A stretch of DNA of 64,000 bases from Mariniphaga sp041687255 (GCA_041687255.1 JAWLCL010000005.1:124001-188000), one strand, 5' to 3'. Counted from the stretch's first letter, positions 17,906 to 27,697 are shown. Notes: generated by a model from the letters alone, not told the origin. Program-made: numbers and translations.

Positions 17906-18196
17906 ATGGGAAACGAAAAAATAAGGCGTAAAAACCGGAAAATAAAACTGGGAATTTTTCTGATGATTTTTTCAGGAGTTTTTTTTGCGGCAACGCTTCT
18001 TTTTCCGCTGACCGAACTTCCGGTTAAAACAAAAATAATTGCCTCAACTGCCAGCCTTGTACTTATGGAAATTGTATTCTGGTCAGGAGGATTATTGGTG
18101 GGCAAAGAACTTTTTACCCGCTATAAAAAAAAGTTAAATCCTGTTGGCTGGTTTAAAAAAGCCCCTTCTTCAACAGAAGAAAACATCAGTAAGTAA
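17906..18196 (+). CDS. Small two-helix membrane protein, function unknown
   Basis: 96 residues. A basic N-terminus (NEKIRRKNRKIK) precedes two hydrophobic helices at about 15-33 and 45-65, and the C-terminal tail is basic with KKLNPVGWFKKAP. The topology is probably both ends in the cytoplasm. The VGKELFTRYKKKLNP region resembles small proteins annotated as transporter-suppressor-like, but I am not confident. It lies 82 bp downstream of ThuA in the same direction. Confidence 0.7.
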   Translation: MGNEKIRRKNRKIKLGIFLMIFSGVFFAATLLFPLTELPVKTKIIASTASLVLMEIVFWSGGLLVGKELFTRYKKKLNPVGWFKKAPSSTEENISK

Positions 18197-18288
18197 ATAA
18201 TCTGCAAATCCTTCGAAATATTTGGATAATTAATAAGAATAAAACATCTTTATTTCGAAATATAAAAATCAAGTAATTCAGATTTCAG

Positions 18289-19449
18289 ATGATAAAAGAA
18301 TTAATGGTTACGGGAATTGTTACAGTTGCCATTATATCATGCAGTTCCCCCGGCAAAAAAAATATACAGAATACCGAAGAATCAGCAAGTGCTTTAATTG
18401 AATGCTGTACTTCAACAGCTCCCGAAAGTCACAGAAAACCAAAAACAAATGGCGATTTAGTTGCGCAGGTTTTAAGTGCTGACACATTAAACCAAGCCGC
18501 TTCTTCAATAGAAAACATGATTTTCATCCCGGGGGGCGAGTTTAATATGGGAGCGCGTGATGAGAAATTTGCCAGAGCTGATGAGTATCCGGTTCACAGG
18601 GTAAGGGTAAGCAGTTTTTTTATGGACCCGCATCCGGTTACCAATGCTCAGTTCAGGAAGTTTGTGGCAGAAACAGGATATATAACGACTGCTGAAAAGA
18701 AAGTTGATTGGGAAGAATTGAAGAAACAGCTTCCCCCTGGTACTCCCAGACCGGATGAAACGCTGCTGGCACCTTCCTCGCTTGTGTTTACGCCACCGTC
18801 AGGTGCTGTTGGTTTAAATGATGTTTCACAATGGTGGAGCTGGGTACAGGGAGCAAACTGGAAGCATCCCCATGGGCCGGGCAGTTCAATAGATGGAATG
18901 GATAATTATCCCGTGGTTCATGTAAGCTGGGAAGATGCAACTGCATATGCCCTCTGGGCCGGTAAGAGATTACCCACTGAGGCAGAATGGGAATATGCTG
19001 CCCGCGGAGGTAAAGACCATTATATCTACCCCTGGGGCAACGAACGCATAAATCAGGGACAGGCCAAGGCGAACAGCTGGGAAGGAAATTTCCCCAACTT
19101 CAATTCGCTTCTTGACGGTTTCGAATTACTGGCTCCGGTTGCACAATTTCCACCCAATGAATTCAGTTTGTATGATATGGCCGGAAACGTTTGGGAATGG
19201 TGTTCCGACCTCTACCACCACGATTATTACAGCACATTTCAAGAAGGAACAGTTGCCGAAAATCCTGCCGGACCTGACTCGAGCTTCGACCCCATGGAGC
19301 CGGGAGCAAGCAAACGGGTAATCAGGGGCGGATCATTTTTGTGCAACGATTCCTACTGTTCAGGATACAGAGCCGCAGCCCGCATGAAAAGCACACCTGA
19401 CACAGGAATGTCGCACCTGGGTTTCAGGTGTGTTGTTTCTGCTGACTGA
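18289..19449 (+). CDS. Formylglycine-generating enzyme (SUMF1/FGE) lipoprotein
   Basis: 386 residues. A lipobox (IISC, Cys18) marks a secreted lipoprotein. Residues about 75-385 form an FGE-sulfatase domain, from FIPGGEFNMGARDEKFARAD to SHLGFRCVVSAD. Unlike most bacterial family members, both copper-binding catalytic cysteines are present in GGSFLCNDSYCSGYR (C352 and C357), matching the CxxxxC of human SUMF1. True FGE oxidises a sulfatase-motif cysteine to formylglycine. No sulfatase gene is in the window, so its client must be encoded elsewhere. The GNVWEWCSDLYHHDY motif and calcium-site region are also intact. Confidence 0.93.
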   Translation: MIKELMVTGIVTVAIISCSSPGKKNIQNTEESASALIECCTSTAPESHRKPKTNGDLVAQVLSADTLNQAASSIENMIFIPGGEFNMGARDEKFARADEYPVHRVRVSSFFMDPHPVTNAQFRKFVAETGYITTAEKKVDWEELKKQLPPGTPRPDETLLAPSSLVFTPPSGAVGLNDVSQWWSWVQGANWKHPHGPGSSIDGMDNYPVVHVSWEDATAYALWAGKRLPTEAEWEYAARGGKDHYIYPWGNERINQGQAKANSWEGNFPNFNSLLDGFELLAPVAQFPPNEFSLYDMAGNVWEWCSDLYHHDYYSTFQEGTVAENPAGPDSSFDPMEPGASKRVIRGGSFLCNDSYCSGYRAAARMKSTPDTGMSHLGFRCVVSAD

Positions 19450-19482
19450 AGATTGGAATAAGCTTCTGCTTTACCCCCAAAA

Positions 19483-20079
19483 TTACAAGATTTTAAAGCC
19501 TACCGAAAGCATGAAAGTACGGGCCTTTCCCCCCAAATCTTCCGATGCATCGTAATAAAACCTGTTGGCTGAATGCTCCATGCGTGCATCAAGAAAGAAA
19601 TTTAAAAAGTCAACACCTACTCCGTACTGATATCCAAGGTAATTATCTTTATAATATTGCTGGTTTACAAACTCCACGGCATCAACATCTTTGGATGTCA
19701 TCAGGCAAAATACCGGTCCGGCCATAACTCTAAGATTGGCAGCCCCTCCTTTTAATACCTTCACGCCTACCAGCAAAGGAACGTCAACTGTACTGAAGTC
19801 AAACTGGGCTGTCCGTGCTACCGGATTAACTCCACTTTCAAGCACCCTCCCACCTTTTGCACTGTAATAAACTTCCGGTTGTAGATACATTCTTGACCAG
19901 CCTATTCTGCCAAAGGCACCGAAATGTACTTTTGTGATTGATTCCGAATTATAATCATCAGAATTCAATGTGACTTTGGAATTATTCAGTCCTGCTTTTA
20001 AACCTACATCAAATATGGGTTGTGCCATCAATGCACCTGAAAACAGGAGGGCGAGCATTAAAATAAATGTTTTTTTCAT
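19483..20079 (-). CDS. PorT-family outer-membrane beta-barrel protein
   Basis: 198 residues. A signal peptide ends at about AQPIF (residue 20). The mature part starts DVGLKAGLNNSKVTLNSDDY and continues as alternating amphipathic strands with GRIGWSRMYLQPEVYYSAKG and a terminal LSVGFKIL, the pattern of the PorT/OMP_b-brl_2 family. Such small barrels are very common in Bacteroidota and mostly uncharacterised. It is convergent with the FGE gene. Confidence 0.85.
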   Translation of the reverse strand: MKKTFILMLALLFSGALMAQPIFDVGLKAGLNNSKVTLNSDDYNSESITKVHFGAFGRIGWSRMYLQPEVYYSAKGGRVLESGVNPVARTAQFDFSTVDVPLLVGVKVLKGGAANLRVMAGPVFCLMTSKDVDAVEFVNQQYYKDNYLGYQYGVGVDFLNFFLDARMEHSANRFYYDASEDLGGKARTFMLSVGFKIL

Positions 20080-20324
20080 GACAAAATAATTTTAAAGATT
20101 AAAACGTCCAAATCGTTAAAAAAGTATAACTCATGATTCAGGTTCGTCCGGGGTAATACAATTTAATAAATTTCAATTAAACTCAAGCCAATTTTTATGC
20201 CAATAACAATCATTTTTAAGTTTTGATATGCATGCAGAATTTATACTCTCATGAGCAATACCAACATAGAACAGATTTAACAACTTTATTTTGTATATTG
20301 GCTGCTGTAATAAAAACCAACAAA

Positions 20325-21101
20325 ATGGAAAGAAGATCTTTTTTAAAGAAATCTGCTGCAGTCACAGGTGCAGCATTCGCCGGCGGCACTTTAACGGCCG
20401 GCCAGATGCAACAATCAGTTAAAGACATTTATGAACTAAAGATTTATCAGCTATCGGGAGGTGGTGGTGTTAACCAGCTGCGAAAATACTACAATGAAGC
20501 TGTTATACCTTTCCTTGAAAAGAGAGGGGCTAAAGTGGGAGCTTTCAGTGAGTACAGTAAAGAGGAACCGCCTAAAGTTTATATTTTGCATGCACATAAA
20601 AGCCCTGAAGCTTACTGGAATTCAGTGCAGGAAATGAAATCCGATCCAACATTCCTGAATGCCTCGAAAGGCTATTCCGATCTGCCTGCCAGCCAGCCTG
20701 TTTTCGAAAGGTATGAAACTTTGCTTATGGAAGCATTTGCAGGTATACCACAACTAAATATGCCTCCAAAAGATCGAGGCTTATTTGAACTGCGTATCTA
20801 TGAAAGCTACAATGAAGATGCATTCCGCCGCAAGGTTAAAATGTTCAACGACGAGGAGTTGCCGTTGTTTGAAAAGGTTGGTCTTCATCCAGTATTTTTC
20901 GGAGAGTTAATAGCAGGAAGTTATATGCCGGCACTTGTTTACATGCTGTGGTTTAAAGACATGGAACAAAGAGAAGCAAACTGGAAAAAGTTTGGCGGCA
21001 GCGATGAATGGAATACCATGCGCGTTAAAGAGGAATATGCCGATACTGTTAGTAAGGTGCGCAAGATATTTTTAACACCACTGGATTTTAGCCAGATATA
21101 A
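20325..21101 (+). CDS. Secreted NIPSNAP domain protein
   Basis: 258 residues from the ATG at 20325, chosen because the start then gives a twin-arginine-like signal (MERRSFLKKSAAVTGAAFAG); an ATG at 20223 would add 34 unlikely residues. Two NIPSNAP ferredoxin-like repeats follow: YELKIYQLSGGGGVNQLRKY and FELRIYESYNEDAFRRKVKM. NIPSNAP domains are alpha/beta barrels of unsettled function, often exported in Bacteroidota. It lies 25 bp upstream of the M14 pair, so it likely heads that operon. Confidence 0.88.
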   Translation: MERRSFLKKSAAVTGAAFAGGTLTAGQMQQSVKDIYELKIYQLSGGGGVNQLRKYYNEAVIPFLEKRGAKVGAFSEYSKEEPPKVYILHAHKSPEAYWNSVQEMKSDPTFLNASKGYSDLPASQPVFERYETLLMEAFAGIPQLNMPPKDRGLFELRIYESYNEDAFRRKVKMFNDEELPLFEKVGLHPVFFGELIAGSYMPALVYMLWFKDMEQREANWKKFGGSDEWNTMRVKEEYADTVSKVRKIFLTPLDFSQI

Positions 21102-21126
21102 TATTCAGGGGTACATTTTGTAAAAA

Positions 21127-23145
21127 ATGATCAGGAAAAAAATCATAAGTGTGATTATTGGAATGCTGCTGATTCCTTGTGGGAATTTATTTTCCCAAAG
21201 TGTCTATTCCAATACACACTATCACACCGGACAGCAAATTCAGCAGGCGCTTAAAGAAACTCATCAAAAGCATAAGGCAAACACACGCCTTTTAACCATT
21301 GCTACCAGCCCCGGTGGTGAACCTGTTTCAGTACTGGAAATAGGAAGTAATCTTAAAGATGTTCCCGCCATATTTGTAGGTGCCAATTTCGAAGGGAATG
21401 TTCCTGTTGCCACAGTAGGGGCAATGAGGTTGATTGATATGCTGCTCGATTCGGCGCAGTACACTTCCTCCTTAAAATGGTACATAATGCCGCAACCCAA
21501 TCCCGATGCAGCAAAGAACTTTTTTTCAAACGTTAAATACAACCGCACGGTTAACGATTTTGAAATTAATAATGATGCTGATGAAGCATTAAATGAAGAC
21601 GGGTATGAGGATTTAAACGGGGATGGCTACATCACAAAAATGCGTGTAAAAAGTATGAATGGAACTCATATTGTTTCAAAGGCCGACCCTCGTATAATGG
21701 TAGAAGCCAATACTGCCAGTGGCGAACGCGGAGAATATGAAATCTATTCAGAAGGTATTGACAATGACAATGATGGCGCTTACAATGAAGATGGCGAAGG
21801 AGGTATAAACGTGGGGATTGCTTTTCCCCATCTTTTCCCTGAAAAGAAAATGGAAGCCGGCTTTTGGCCGGGTCAGACTCCGGAGGTTCATGGCATCCTT
21901 AAGTTCATCTATGAACATCCTGAAATTGCTATGGCATTTACACTTGGTAATTCCGACTTTTGCATTTCCCCTCCAAAAGAAGGCCGCAAAGGGGATCCGG
22001 ATTTAAACAGGATTAAAATTCCGGGCAGGTATGCCCGTATGATTAATGCCGATGAAAATCAAACCTATACCCTCGATGATGTCGTTGAATTGGTAAGGGA
22101 TTATTTACCTGAAGGAGAGGAAGTAACTCCGCAAATGGTTGCCGGAATGCTGAACCTGGGCGAAGCAGTTAACCCACTGGAAGAAGACCTGAAGTTTTAC
22201 TCTGAATTTTCAGATGAATATAAGGAGTATCTAAAATCACGAAATTTCAGCACCAACAACCTGAACCCCGAACCAGCAAAGGATGGTTCTTTTGAATTAT
22301 GGGCTTATTACCATCTTGGTGTGCCGTCTTTCAGCATGAATCTATTTTCAGTGCCTTTGGCAGAAGAAGATAAATCAGAAGATGAAAATACTCCTTCTGC
22401 TGAAGAAGTAGTAAAAATGAGTGCCAAAGAGTTTACTGCTCTGGGAGAAGAAAAAGTTGATGCATTGCTTAAAGCATACAATGCAAATGACAGTTTTTCT
22501 GCTTCAAAAATAATGGACATGGTGAAAGCCGGGAAATTAACACCTGAACAATTGGTTGAACGATTAAGAAACCATTCCCAATCAAAACAGGAAAATGCTT
22601 TAAATAAAAAGGAAAAGGCTTTGCTGAGATGGTCAGATGAAAGGCTGAACGGGGATGGCTTTATTGAATGGCAATCGTTTAAGCATCCCAAACTGGGTGA
22701 AGTGGAAATAGGAGGATTTATTCCCTATTTGGAGTCAACACCTAAGGGTGAAGATGTAGACTCCCTGCTTTCTGCCCAGCTGCCCTGGTTGTTGCAGCTC
22801 ACTAAAAAATTGCCTGTCATTTCGATAGTTAAAGAGGAACTGGAAGAAAAAGGATCGGGAATTTATAAACTCGACCTGTACGTCGAAAATAAGGGGCAAC
22901 TCTCCTATCCCATTGCCATGGGACAGCGAAATAACCAGCCCGCTCCGGTGGTAATTGTGTTGGAAGGAGATATTGAAATGCTGGAAGGCTTAAAGCGAAC
23001 TCCTTTACGACACATAGGTGCAAACCAGGTAAAAAAGCTTTCATGGCTAATTAAAGCCGGTAAAAAAGAGGTGATAACTGCAAAAATAGAGTCAGCAGTA
23101 TTTCCTGAAGCAGTTAAACAAATTAAAACAGGAGACCACTTATGA
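21127..23145 (+). CDS. M14-like pseudo-carboxypeptidase (zinc ligands lost)
   Basis: 672 residues with a signal peptide (ends near LFSQ, residue 24). It aligns with the next gene over the M14 peptidase domain and its calcium-loop insert (LNGDGYITKMRVK, IDNDNDGAYNEDGEGG). The catalytic features are gone, however. The HxxE zinc motif of its neighbour (IHGNE) is replaced by FEGNV (residues 88-92), the substrate-binding NR of DPNRNWG becomes INVGIAFP, and the third ligand histidine and catalytic glutamate are also missing. It is therefore probably a non-peptidase partner or ligand-binding protein. It overlaps the active paralogue by 4 bp, which suggests fixed stoichiometry. Confidence 0.88.
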   Translation: MIRKKIISVIIGMLLIPCGNLFSQSVYSNTHYHTGQQIQQALKETHQKHKANTRLLTIATSPGGEPVSVLEIGSNLKDVPAIFVGANFEGNVPVATVGAMRLIDMLLDSAQYTSSLKWYIMPQPNPDAAKNFFSNVKYNRTVNDFEINNDADEALNEDGYEDLNGDGYITKMRVKSMNGTHIVSKADPRIMVEANTASGERGEYEIYSEGIDNDNDGAYNEDGEGGINVGIAFPHLFPEKKMEAGFWPGQTPEVHGILKFIYEHPEIAMAFTLGNSDFCISPPKEGRKGDPDLNRIKIPGRYARMINADENQTYTLDDVVELVRDYLPEGEEVTPQMVAGMLNLGEAVNPLEEDLKFYSEFSDEYKEYLKSRNFSTNNLNPEPAKDGSFELWAYYHLGVPSFSMNLFSVPLAEEDKSEDENTPSAEEVVKMSAKEFTALGEEKVDALLKAYNANDSFSASKIMDMVKAGKLTPEQLVERLRNHSQSKQENALNKKEKALLRWSDERLNGDGFIEWQSFKHPKLGEVEIGGFIPYLESTPKGEDVDSLLSAQLPWLLQLTKKLPVISIVKEELEEKGSGIYKLDLYVENKGQLSYPIAMGQRNNQPAPVVIVLEGDIEMLEGLKRTPLRHIGANQVKKLSWLIKAGKKEVITAKIESAVFPEAVKQIKTGDHL

Positions 23146-24872
23146 AACAATTGGTATTACTTTTATTGCTGGTATTGAATTTTGTTTCATATGCATCAGC
23201 AAATAATGGTACAATAGAAGTTCCCCTTCGCTTCGACAGGTACTATAACCTGGCGGAAGTTGAAGAGGCCTTGCAGGCTTTACACAAGGCTTATCCTGAA
23301 TTTACAAAACTGGATGTTGTGGGGAAGAGTGAGGAAGGTCGTGAAATTTATGCCCTCACAATAAATAATCCTGATACAGGGAACGAACTGGATAAACCGG
23401 GTGTTTACCTGGATGGAAATATACATGGGAATGAAATTCAGGCAGGCGAAGTTTGCCTATATTATGCCAACATGTTACTCACCAAATACGGTGAAAACGA
23501 AAAAATTACACGCGCCGTCGATAACAATACGCACTACATCATACCCGTGGTAAATGTTGACGGGCGTTTTCATTTTTTTGAAAGTGGTAATACACCCAGT
23601 ACTAACCGCAGCATTCGGGTCCCCAGGGACGATGATCGTGATGGCTTGTTTGATGAAGATGGCCCTGATGATCTGGATGGTGACGGTAACATCAGTCAGA
23701 TGAGAATTAAAGATCCGTTTGGACAATTCAAGCAGGATCCTGAAGATCCGCGGCTGATGGTTAGGGTTGAACCCGGTGAAATAGGTGAATATACAGTATT
23801 GGGTTATGAAGGCATCGACAATGATGGCGATGGCAAGCTAAATGAAGATGCGGAAGGCTATCTTGATCCCAATCGCAATTGGGGAAGCAACTGGAAGCCT
23901 CAATATGTTCAGAATGGTGCCGGCAATTTTCCGCTTTCGGGTGTAGGACTGAAAGCAATAGCTGAATATATAGCTGCACGCCCCAACATTATTATCGGTT
24001 ATGCTTTCCATAACTATGGAGGCATGTGGCTGAGGGCGCCGGCTGAAAAATCAACCCGCATACCTGCCTCCGATATTGCTGCCTTTGATGTGATAGGTAA
24101 TGAAGCTGTGAAAATAACCCCGGGATATGTTTACCATGCCTCGTATGACTTGTATCCGACTTATGGCGACTTCACAACTCACCTGTACTTCATCCATGGT
24201 ATACTGGGTTTTGTTGGCGAATTGTTTATGCGCCAACAGGAAACTTTTACCGGAAAAAATGAAAAAGAAGCAGCGGAAGCTTCTCCCGGTCGTGGTTCAT
24301 CAACCGAGAGAAACAGGGAGTTGCTGGGTTTTAATGACTACCTGGCGCAAGGTGAATTGTATAAGGAGTGGGAGAAATTCGATCACCCCCAGTTTGGAGA
24401 AGTGGAAATCGGAGGTTGGGTGAAAATGAGCTCAAGGCTGCCCCACCCTTTTATGTTGCATGATTTGGTGCACCGCAATGCCTCGGTGGTACTGCATTCA
24501 GCTGATAATACGCCTGAAGTGGAAATTAAAATAGTTGAAACTGAAAAGCTGGACGGGAACCTGCACCAGGTGAAGGTAAGACTGCAGAATAAAAACGGAC
24601 TGCCTTCAATGACTGCCGAAGCTTTTAACCGGAAACTTTACAGGCAGGATATGCTTACAGTTACCGGGGCAAAGGTGGTAGCAGGAGGGAAAATTACCGA
24701 TAAACATTTTGAAAAAGTTTCTTATAAAGAACATAAACCAGAAGTTCAGTTTATGGCATTGCCTGGTTATGCAGTTGAAGAATACCTGTTCCTGATAGAA
24801 GGGAAAGGTGAAGTTACCTTTAGCTTTGAATCACAAAAAGCCAGAAATGTTAAGACATCTGTAAAACTGTGA
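23142..24872 (+). CDS. Secreted M14 zinc carboxypeptidase
   Basis: 576 residues with a signal peptide (cleavage near SYASA, residue 20). The M14 active site is complete: zinc ligands H95 and E98 in NIHGNEIQAGE and H290 in GYAFHNYGG, the Arg/Asn pair N244-R245 in LDPNRNWGS, and the catalytic glutamate E360 in GFVGELF. Acidic DxDGDG loops (DDLDGDGNISQM; IDNDGDGKLNED) interrupt the domain and may bind calcium. A C-terminal beta domain follows. Substrate is unknown; relatives act on peptides or cell-wall stems. The start codon overlaps the pseudo-enzyme stop. Confidence 0.92.
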   Translation: MKQLVLLLLLVLNFVSYASANNGTIEVPLRFDRYYNLAEVEEALQALHKAYPEFTKLDVVGKSEEGREIYALTINNPDTGNELDKPGVYLDGNIHGNEIQAGEVCLYYANMLLTKYGENEKITRAVDNNTHYIIPVVNVDGRFHFFESGNTPSTNRSIRVPRDDDRDGLFDEDGPDDLDGDGNISQMRIKDPFGQFKQDPEDPRLMVRVEPGEIGEYTVLGYEGIDNDGDGKLNEDAEGYLDPNRNWGSNWKPQYVQNGAGNFPLSGVGLKAIAEYIAARPNIIIGYAFHNYGGMWLRAPAEKSTRIPASDIAAFDVIGNEAVKITPGYVYHASYDLYPTYGDFTTHLYFIHGILGFVGELFMRQQETFTGKNEKEAAEASPGRGSSTERNRELLGFNDYLAQGELYKEWEKFDHPQFGEVEIGGWVKMSSRLPHPFMLHDLVHRNASVVLHSADNTPEVEIKIVETEKLDGNLHQVKVRLQNKNGLPSMTAEAFNRKLYRQDMLTVTGAKVVAGGKITDKHFEKVSYKEHKPEVQFMALPGYAVEEYLFLIEGKGEVTFSFESQKARNVKTSVKL

Positions 24873-24876
24873 ATTT

Positions 24877-25917
24877 ATGAAAGCGCTTGTACTTGACGAA
24901 TACAACCGGTTAAATTATCGCGTAGTTCCTGATCCGGTGCCCGGTCCGCAGGATGTATTGATTGAAGTAATGGCATGTGGCATATGCGGAAGCGATGTCC
25001 ATGGAATGGACGGAAGTACCGGCCGAAGAAAGCCACCCCTGATCATGGGTCACGAAGCATCGGGAATGATTATTGCCACAGGAGAGAAAGTAACAAAATG
25101 GAAAGCAGGCGACCGTGTAACTTTTGATTCCACGGTTTATCCGCTGAATGACTGGTACACTTTAAAAGGCCGTTACAACCTTAGTGATAACCGGCAGGTG
25201 TTGGGAGTTTCTCCTGATGAATACCGGCGGCACGGGGCTTTTGCCGAAAAAGTTGTTGTACCTCAGCATATCCTTTATCCTGTTCCGGATAACGTATCCT
25301 ATATTGAAGCTGCCATGGTGGAACCTATAGCCGTTGCTGCCCATGCAATAAATGTTTCGGGATTAAAGCCCGGCAGCAGTGCATTGGTAAACGGCTCCGG
25401 GATGGTTGGCGTCTTTGTTATCCGTTTGCTGAAGCTGTTTGGAGCAAATCCTGTCATCGCTGTTGATATCGATGATGCGAAACTGGAACTGGCCCTTGAG
25501 TTTGGAGCCGATTATGTGTTTAATTCACAAAAAACAGAACTGAAAGAAACAGTGTTGGAATTGACAAACAAACGGGGGGCCGATTATTCTTTCGAGGTAG
25601 TGGGCATTTCTGAAACGGTTAACTCCAGCATAATCAATACCCGTAAAGGAGGCACTGTGACACTGGTTGGCAACTTATCACCCAACGTTAATTTTCCCTT
25701 GCAGCAGGTGGTGACAAGGGAAATTAAAGTGCAGGGCAGTTGTGCCATTAACGGGGAATATGAACTGGTACTAAACCTTTTGAAATCAAAAAAGATAGAT
25801 GTATCAAAAATGATATCAGCTGTTGCACCATTATCAGAAGGCGCCAGCTGGTTTAAAAGGCTTTACAATAAAGAACCGGGACTGTATAAAGTAATACTTG
25901 TTCCCGGCGTCAAATAA
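24877..25917 (+). CDS. Zinc-type alcohol dehydrogenase family (MDR) oxidoreductase
   Basis: 346 residues. Catalytic-zinc residues sit in ACGICGSDVHGMDG and in the GHEASGMI motif, and the Rossmann fold has VNGSGMVGVFVIRLLKLFGA and AVDIDDAKLELA for NAD binding. The four structural-zinc cysteines normal near residues 90-110 are absent: that lobe reads STVYPLNDWYTLKGRY. Such members act on polyols or sugars. The gene begins 4 bp after the M14 peptidase and belongs to the same operon. Substrate cannot be told from the sequence. Confidence 0.9.
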   Translation: MKALVLDEYNRLNYRVVPDPVPGPQDVLIEVMACGICGSDVHGMDGSTGRRKPPLIMGHEASGMIIATGEKVTKWKAGDRVTFDSTVYPLNDWYTLKGRYNLSDNRQVLGVSPDEYRRHGAFAEKVVVPQHILYPVPDNVSYIEAAMVEPIAVAAHAINVSGLKPGSSALVNGSGMVGVFVIRLLKLFGANPVIAVDIDDAKLELALEFGADYVFNSQKTELKETVLELTNKRGADYSFEVVGISETVNSSIINTRKGGTVTLVGNLSPNVNFPLQQVVTREIKVQGSCAINGEYELVLNLLKSKKIDVSKMISAVAPLSEGASWFKRLYNKEPGLYKVILVPGVK

Positions 25918-25980
25918 ACTATATGTTTCAAATTATTTTACTACAATAAACAACATCTTTTAGCTTTAAACCCTGTTGAT

Positions 25981-27690
25981 ATGAAATTTGCGGTAATGCA
26001 TAAAGTAACCCTGCTTTTTGCCGGGATGCTATTATTAAATAATGCCACGGCATCTGAAAATGGTAAAACCTTTGCTCAGGAACCCCAGGTTTCTGTTTCC
26101 AGGGTAAACTCCAGCACGATTAAAAAGTATGAGAAGTTTGAATTGTGGCTTAATCTGGAAAATGTAACTTATGAAAATCCCTATGATCCCGGGCAGGTTG
26201 ACCTTTATGCAATTTTTCAATCCCCTTCAGGAAAAGAAATCCGGATAAATGGATTCTATGACAATTACCGCGATGCCGGTCAGTGGAAAATCCGCTTCTC
26301 GCCCCGTGAAACCGGGAAATACGAATACAAGATTATTGTTGAAAACAACGACAAATCAGGCGAATCAAAGAGTTCTGTATTCACTGCGGTTACTTCAAGC
26401 CATAAAGGATGGATTAAGCAGTCGGAAATTAACCCTCACTATTTTGCGCACGACGATGGTTCAACCTTTTTCGCTGTTGGTGTTTACTCGCCATGGAGGA
26501 ATGACCGCGAACGGTTCAACAACTATATCCGGCATGACGCCAATTTCTTTGCAATATGGGATATCGGCTATGGCGGCTTTGTTAACGGCACCGGTATCAT
26601 TGAGGAAGAACTGGGCAGATACAACCAGCTGAAATGCGGCAGGATTGATTCCATGCTGACTATACTTGAAGCAAACGACATTAAACTGATGTTTGCCATC
26701 TGGCCTCACGATCTGTTCTCAGAAACCGTATGGGCCGCTGAATGGGATAAAAACCCTTACCGGCAGCTGATCGACGTGGCGGATGTATATAAAGATTCCC
26801 TGGTGTGGGAATACCAGAAAAAAAAGTACCGGTACCTGATTGCCCGCTATGCCCACAGCAGGAGTTGGGGAATCTGGGAATTGATAAATGAAATGAATGG
26901 CACCGACGGGTGGGAACAAGGTCGTCACCGTGAAGCTTTCGATTGGGTGGCAAAAGCACAAAACTATTTCAGTGAAAACGATCCGTATGGACATCCTATG
27001 ACTGCAAGCTTCAGCGGCGGATTCAACGAGTACAGGGCACAGCTTTATGAGATTACCGATGTACCCAACCTGCACCTGTACCCACGCCAGGGATGGGAGC
27101 TAAAATATCCTGAAGACTCAGTTCGCAGCGCCATGTACAACTATGCCTGGGCTGCCCGCAGGTTCTACGACAATTTTAAAAAGCCATCGCTGTTTGGTGA
27201 ATCAGGAGCCGAATGGGAATATTTCAGCCGTAGTGATGAGAGGTACCGCCAGGTTTATCACAATGCCCTCTGGGCTACCCTTACCAACGGACTGGCCGGT
27301 ATTCCTGTGTGGTGGGATTACACCTTTCTTACACAGGACGACTGGAAACAGCTTAAACATGTGGCTGAATTTGTTAAGGATATTGATTTCGCCAATCTTC
27401 CTTTTAAGCCGGTTGATGCAAATGCCGGTGGCGCTGATGTTTATGTTATGGATGCCGGTAGTGAAGCTTTCGGCTGGTTGCGGTCGTATGTTAGGAACGA
27501 TGCCTCCGGAACAAGTTTTTCAATTGATAAACCTGATAACGGAACCTTTACCGTTCACTGGTTTGATGCCTGGAGCGGCAGTGAAATTGAGCAACAAAAA
27601 GTAAGAGCTAAACAAGGTAAGCTGGAACTAACAGTGCCTCCGCAAAAGACAAACCAACCGGATATTGCATTTAAACTCAGGAAATACTAA
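25981..27690 (+). CDS. DUF5060-containing clan-A glycoside hydrolase
   Basis: 569 residues with a signal peptide (ends near ATAS, residue 24). Residues about 35-135 form the DUF5060 immunoglobulin-like domain (EKFELWLNLENVTYENPYDP). A TIM-barrel follows, with candidate acid/base E304 in WELINEMNG and nucleophile E407 in LFGESGAEW, the clan GH-A arrangement. A C-terminal beta domain ends the protein. It is presumably an exported glycosidase or lyase-like enzyme acting on a plant or algal glycan; the exact GH family and substrate were not determined. It lies 63 bp after the dehydrogenase. Confidence 0.85.
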   Translation: MKFAVMHKVTLLFAGMLLLNNATASENGKTFAQEPQVSVSRVNSSTIKKYEKFELWLNLENVTYENPYDPGQVDLYAIFQSPSGKEIRINGFYDNYRDAGQWKIRFSPRETGKYEYKIIVENNDKSGESKSSVFTAVTSSHKGWIKQSEINPHYFAHDDGSTFFAVGVYSPWRNDRERFNNYIRHDANFFAIWDIGYGGFVNGTGIIEEELGRYNQLKCGRIDSMLTILEANDIKLMFAIWPHDLFSETVWAAEWDKNPYRQLIDVADVYKDSLVWEYQKKKYRYLIARYAHSRSWGIWELINEMNGTDGWEQGRHREAFDWVAKAQNYFSENDPYGHPMTASFSGGFNEYRAQLYEITDVPNLHLYPRQGWELKYPEDSVRSAMYNYAWAARRFYDNFKKPSLFGESGAEWEYFSRSDERYRQVYHNALWATLTNGLAGIPVWWDYTFLTQDDWKQLKHVAEFVKDIDFANLPFKPVDANAGGADVYVMDAGSEAFGWLRSYVRNDASGTSFSIDKPDNGTFTVHWFDAWSGSEIEQQKVRAKQGKLELTVPPQKTNQPDIAFKLRKY

Positions 27691-27697
27691 AATCAGC

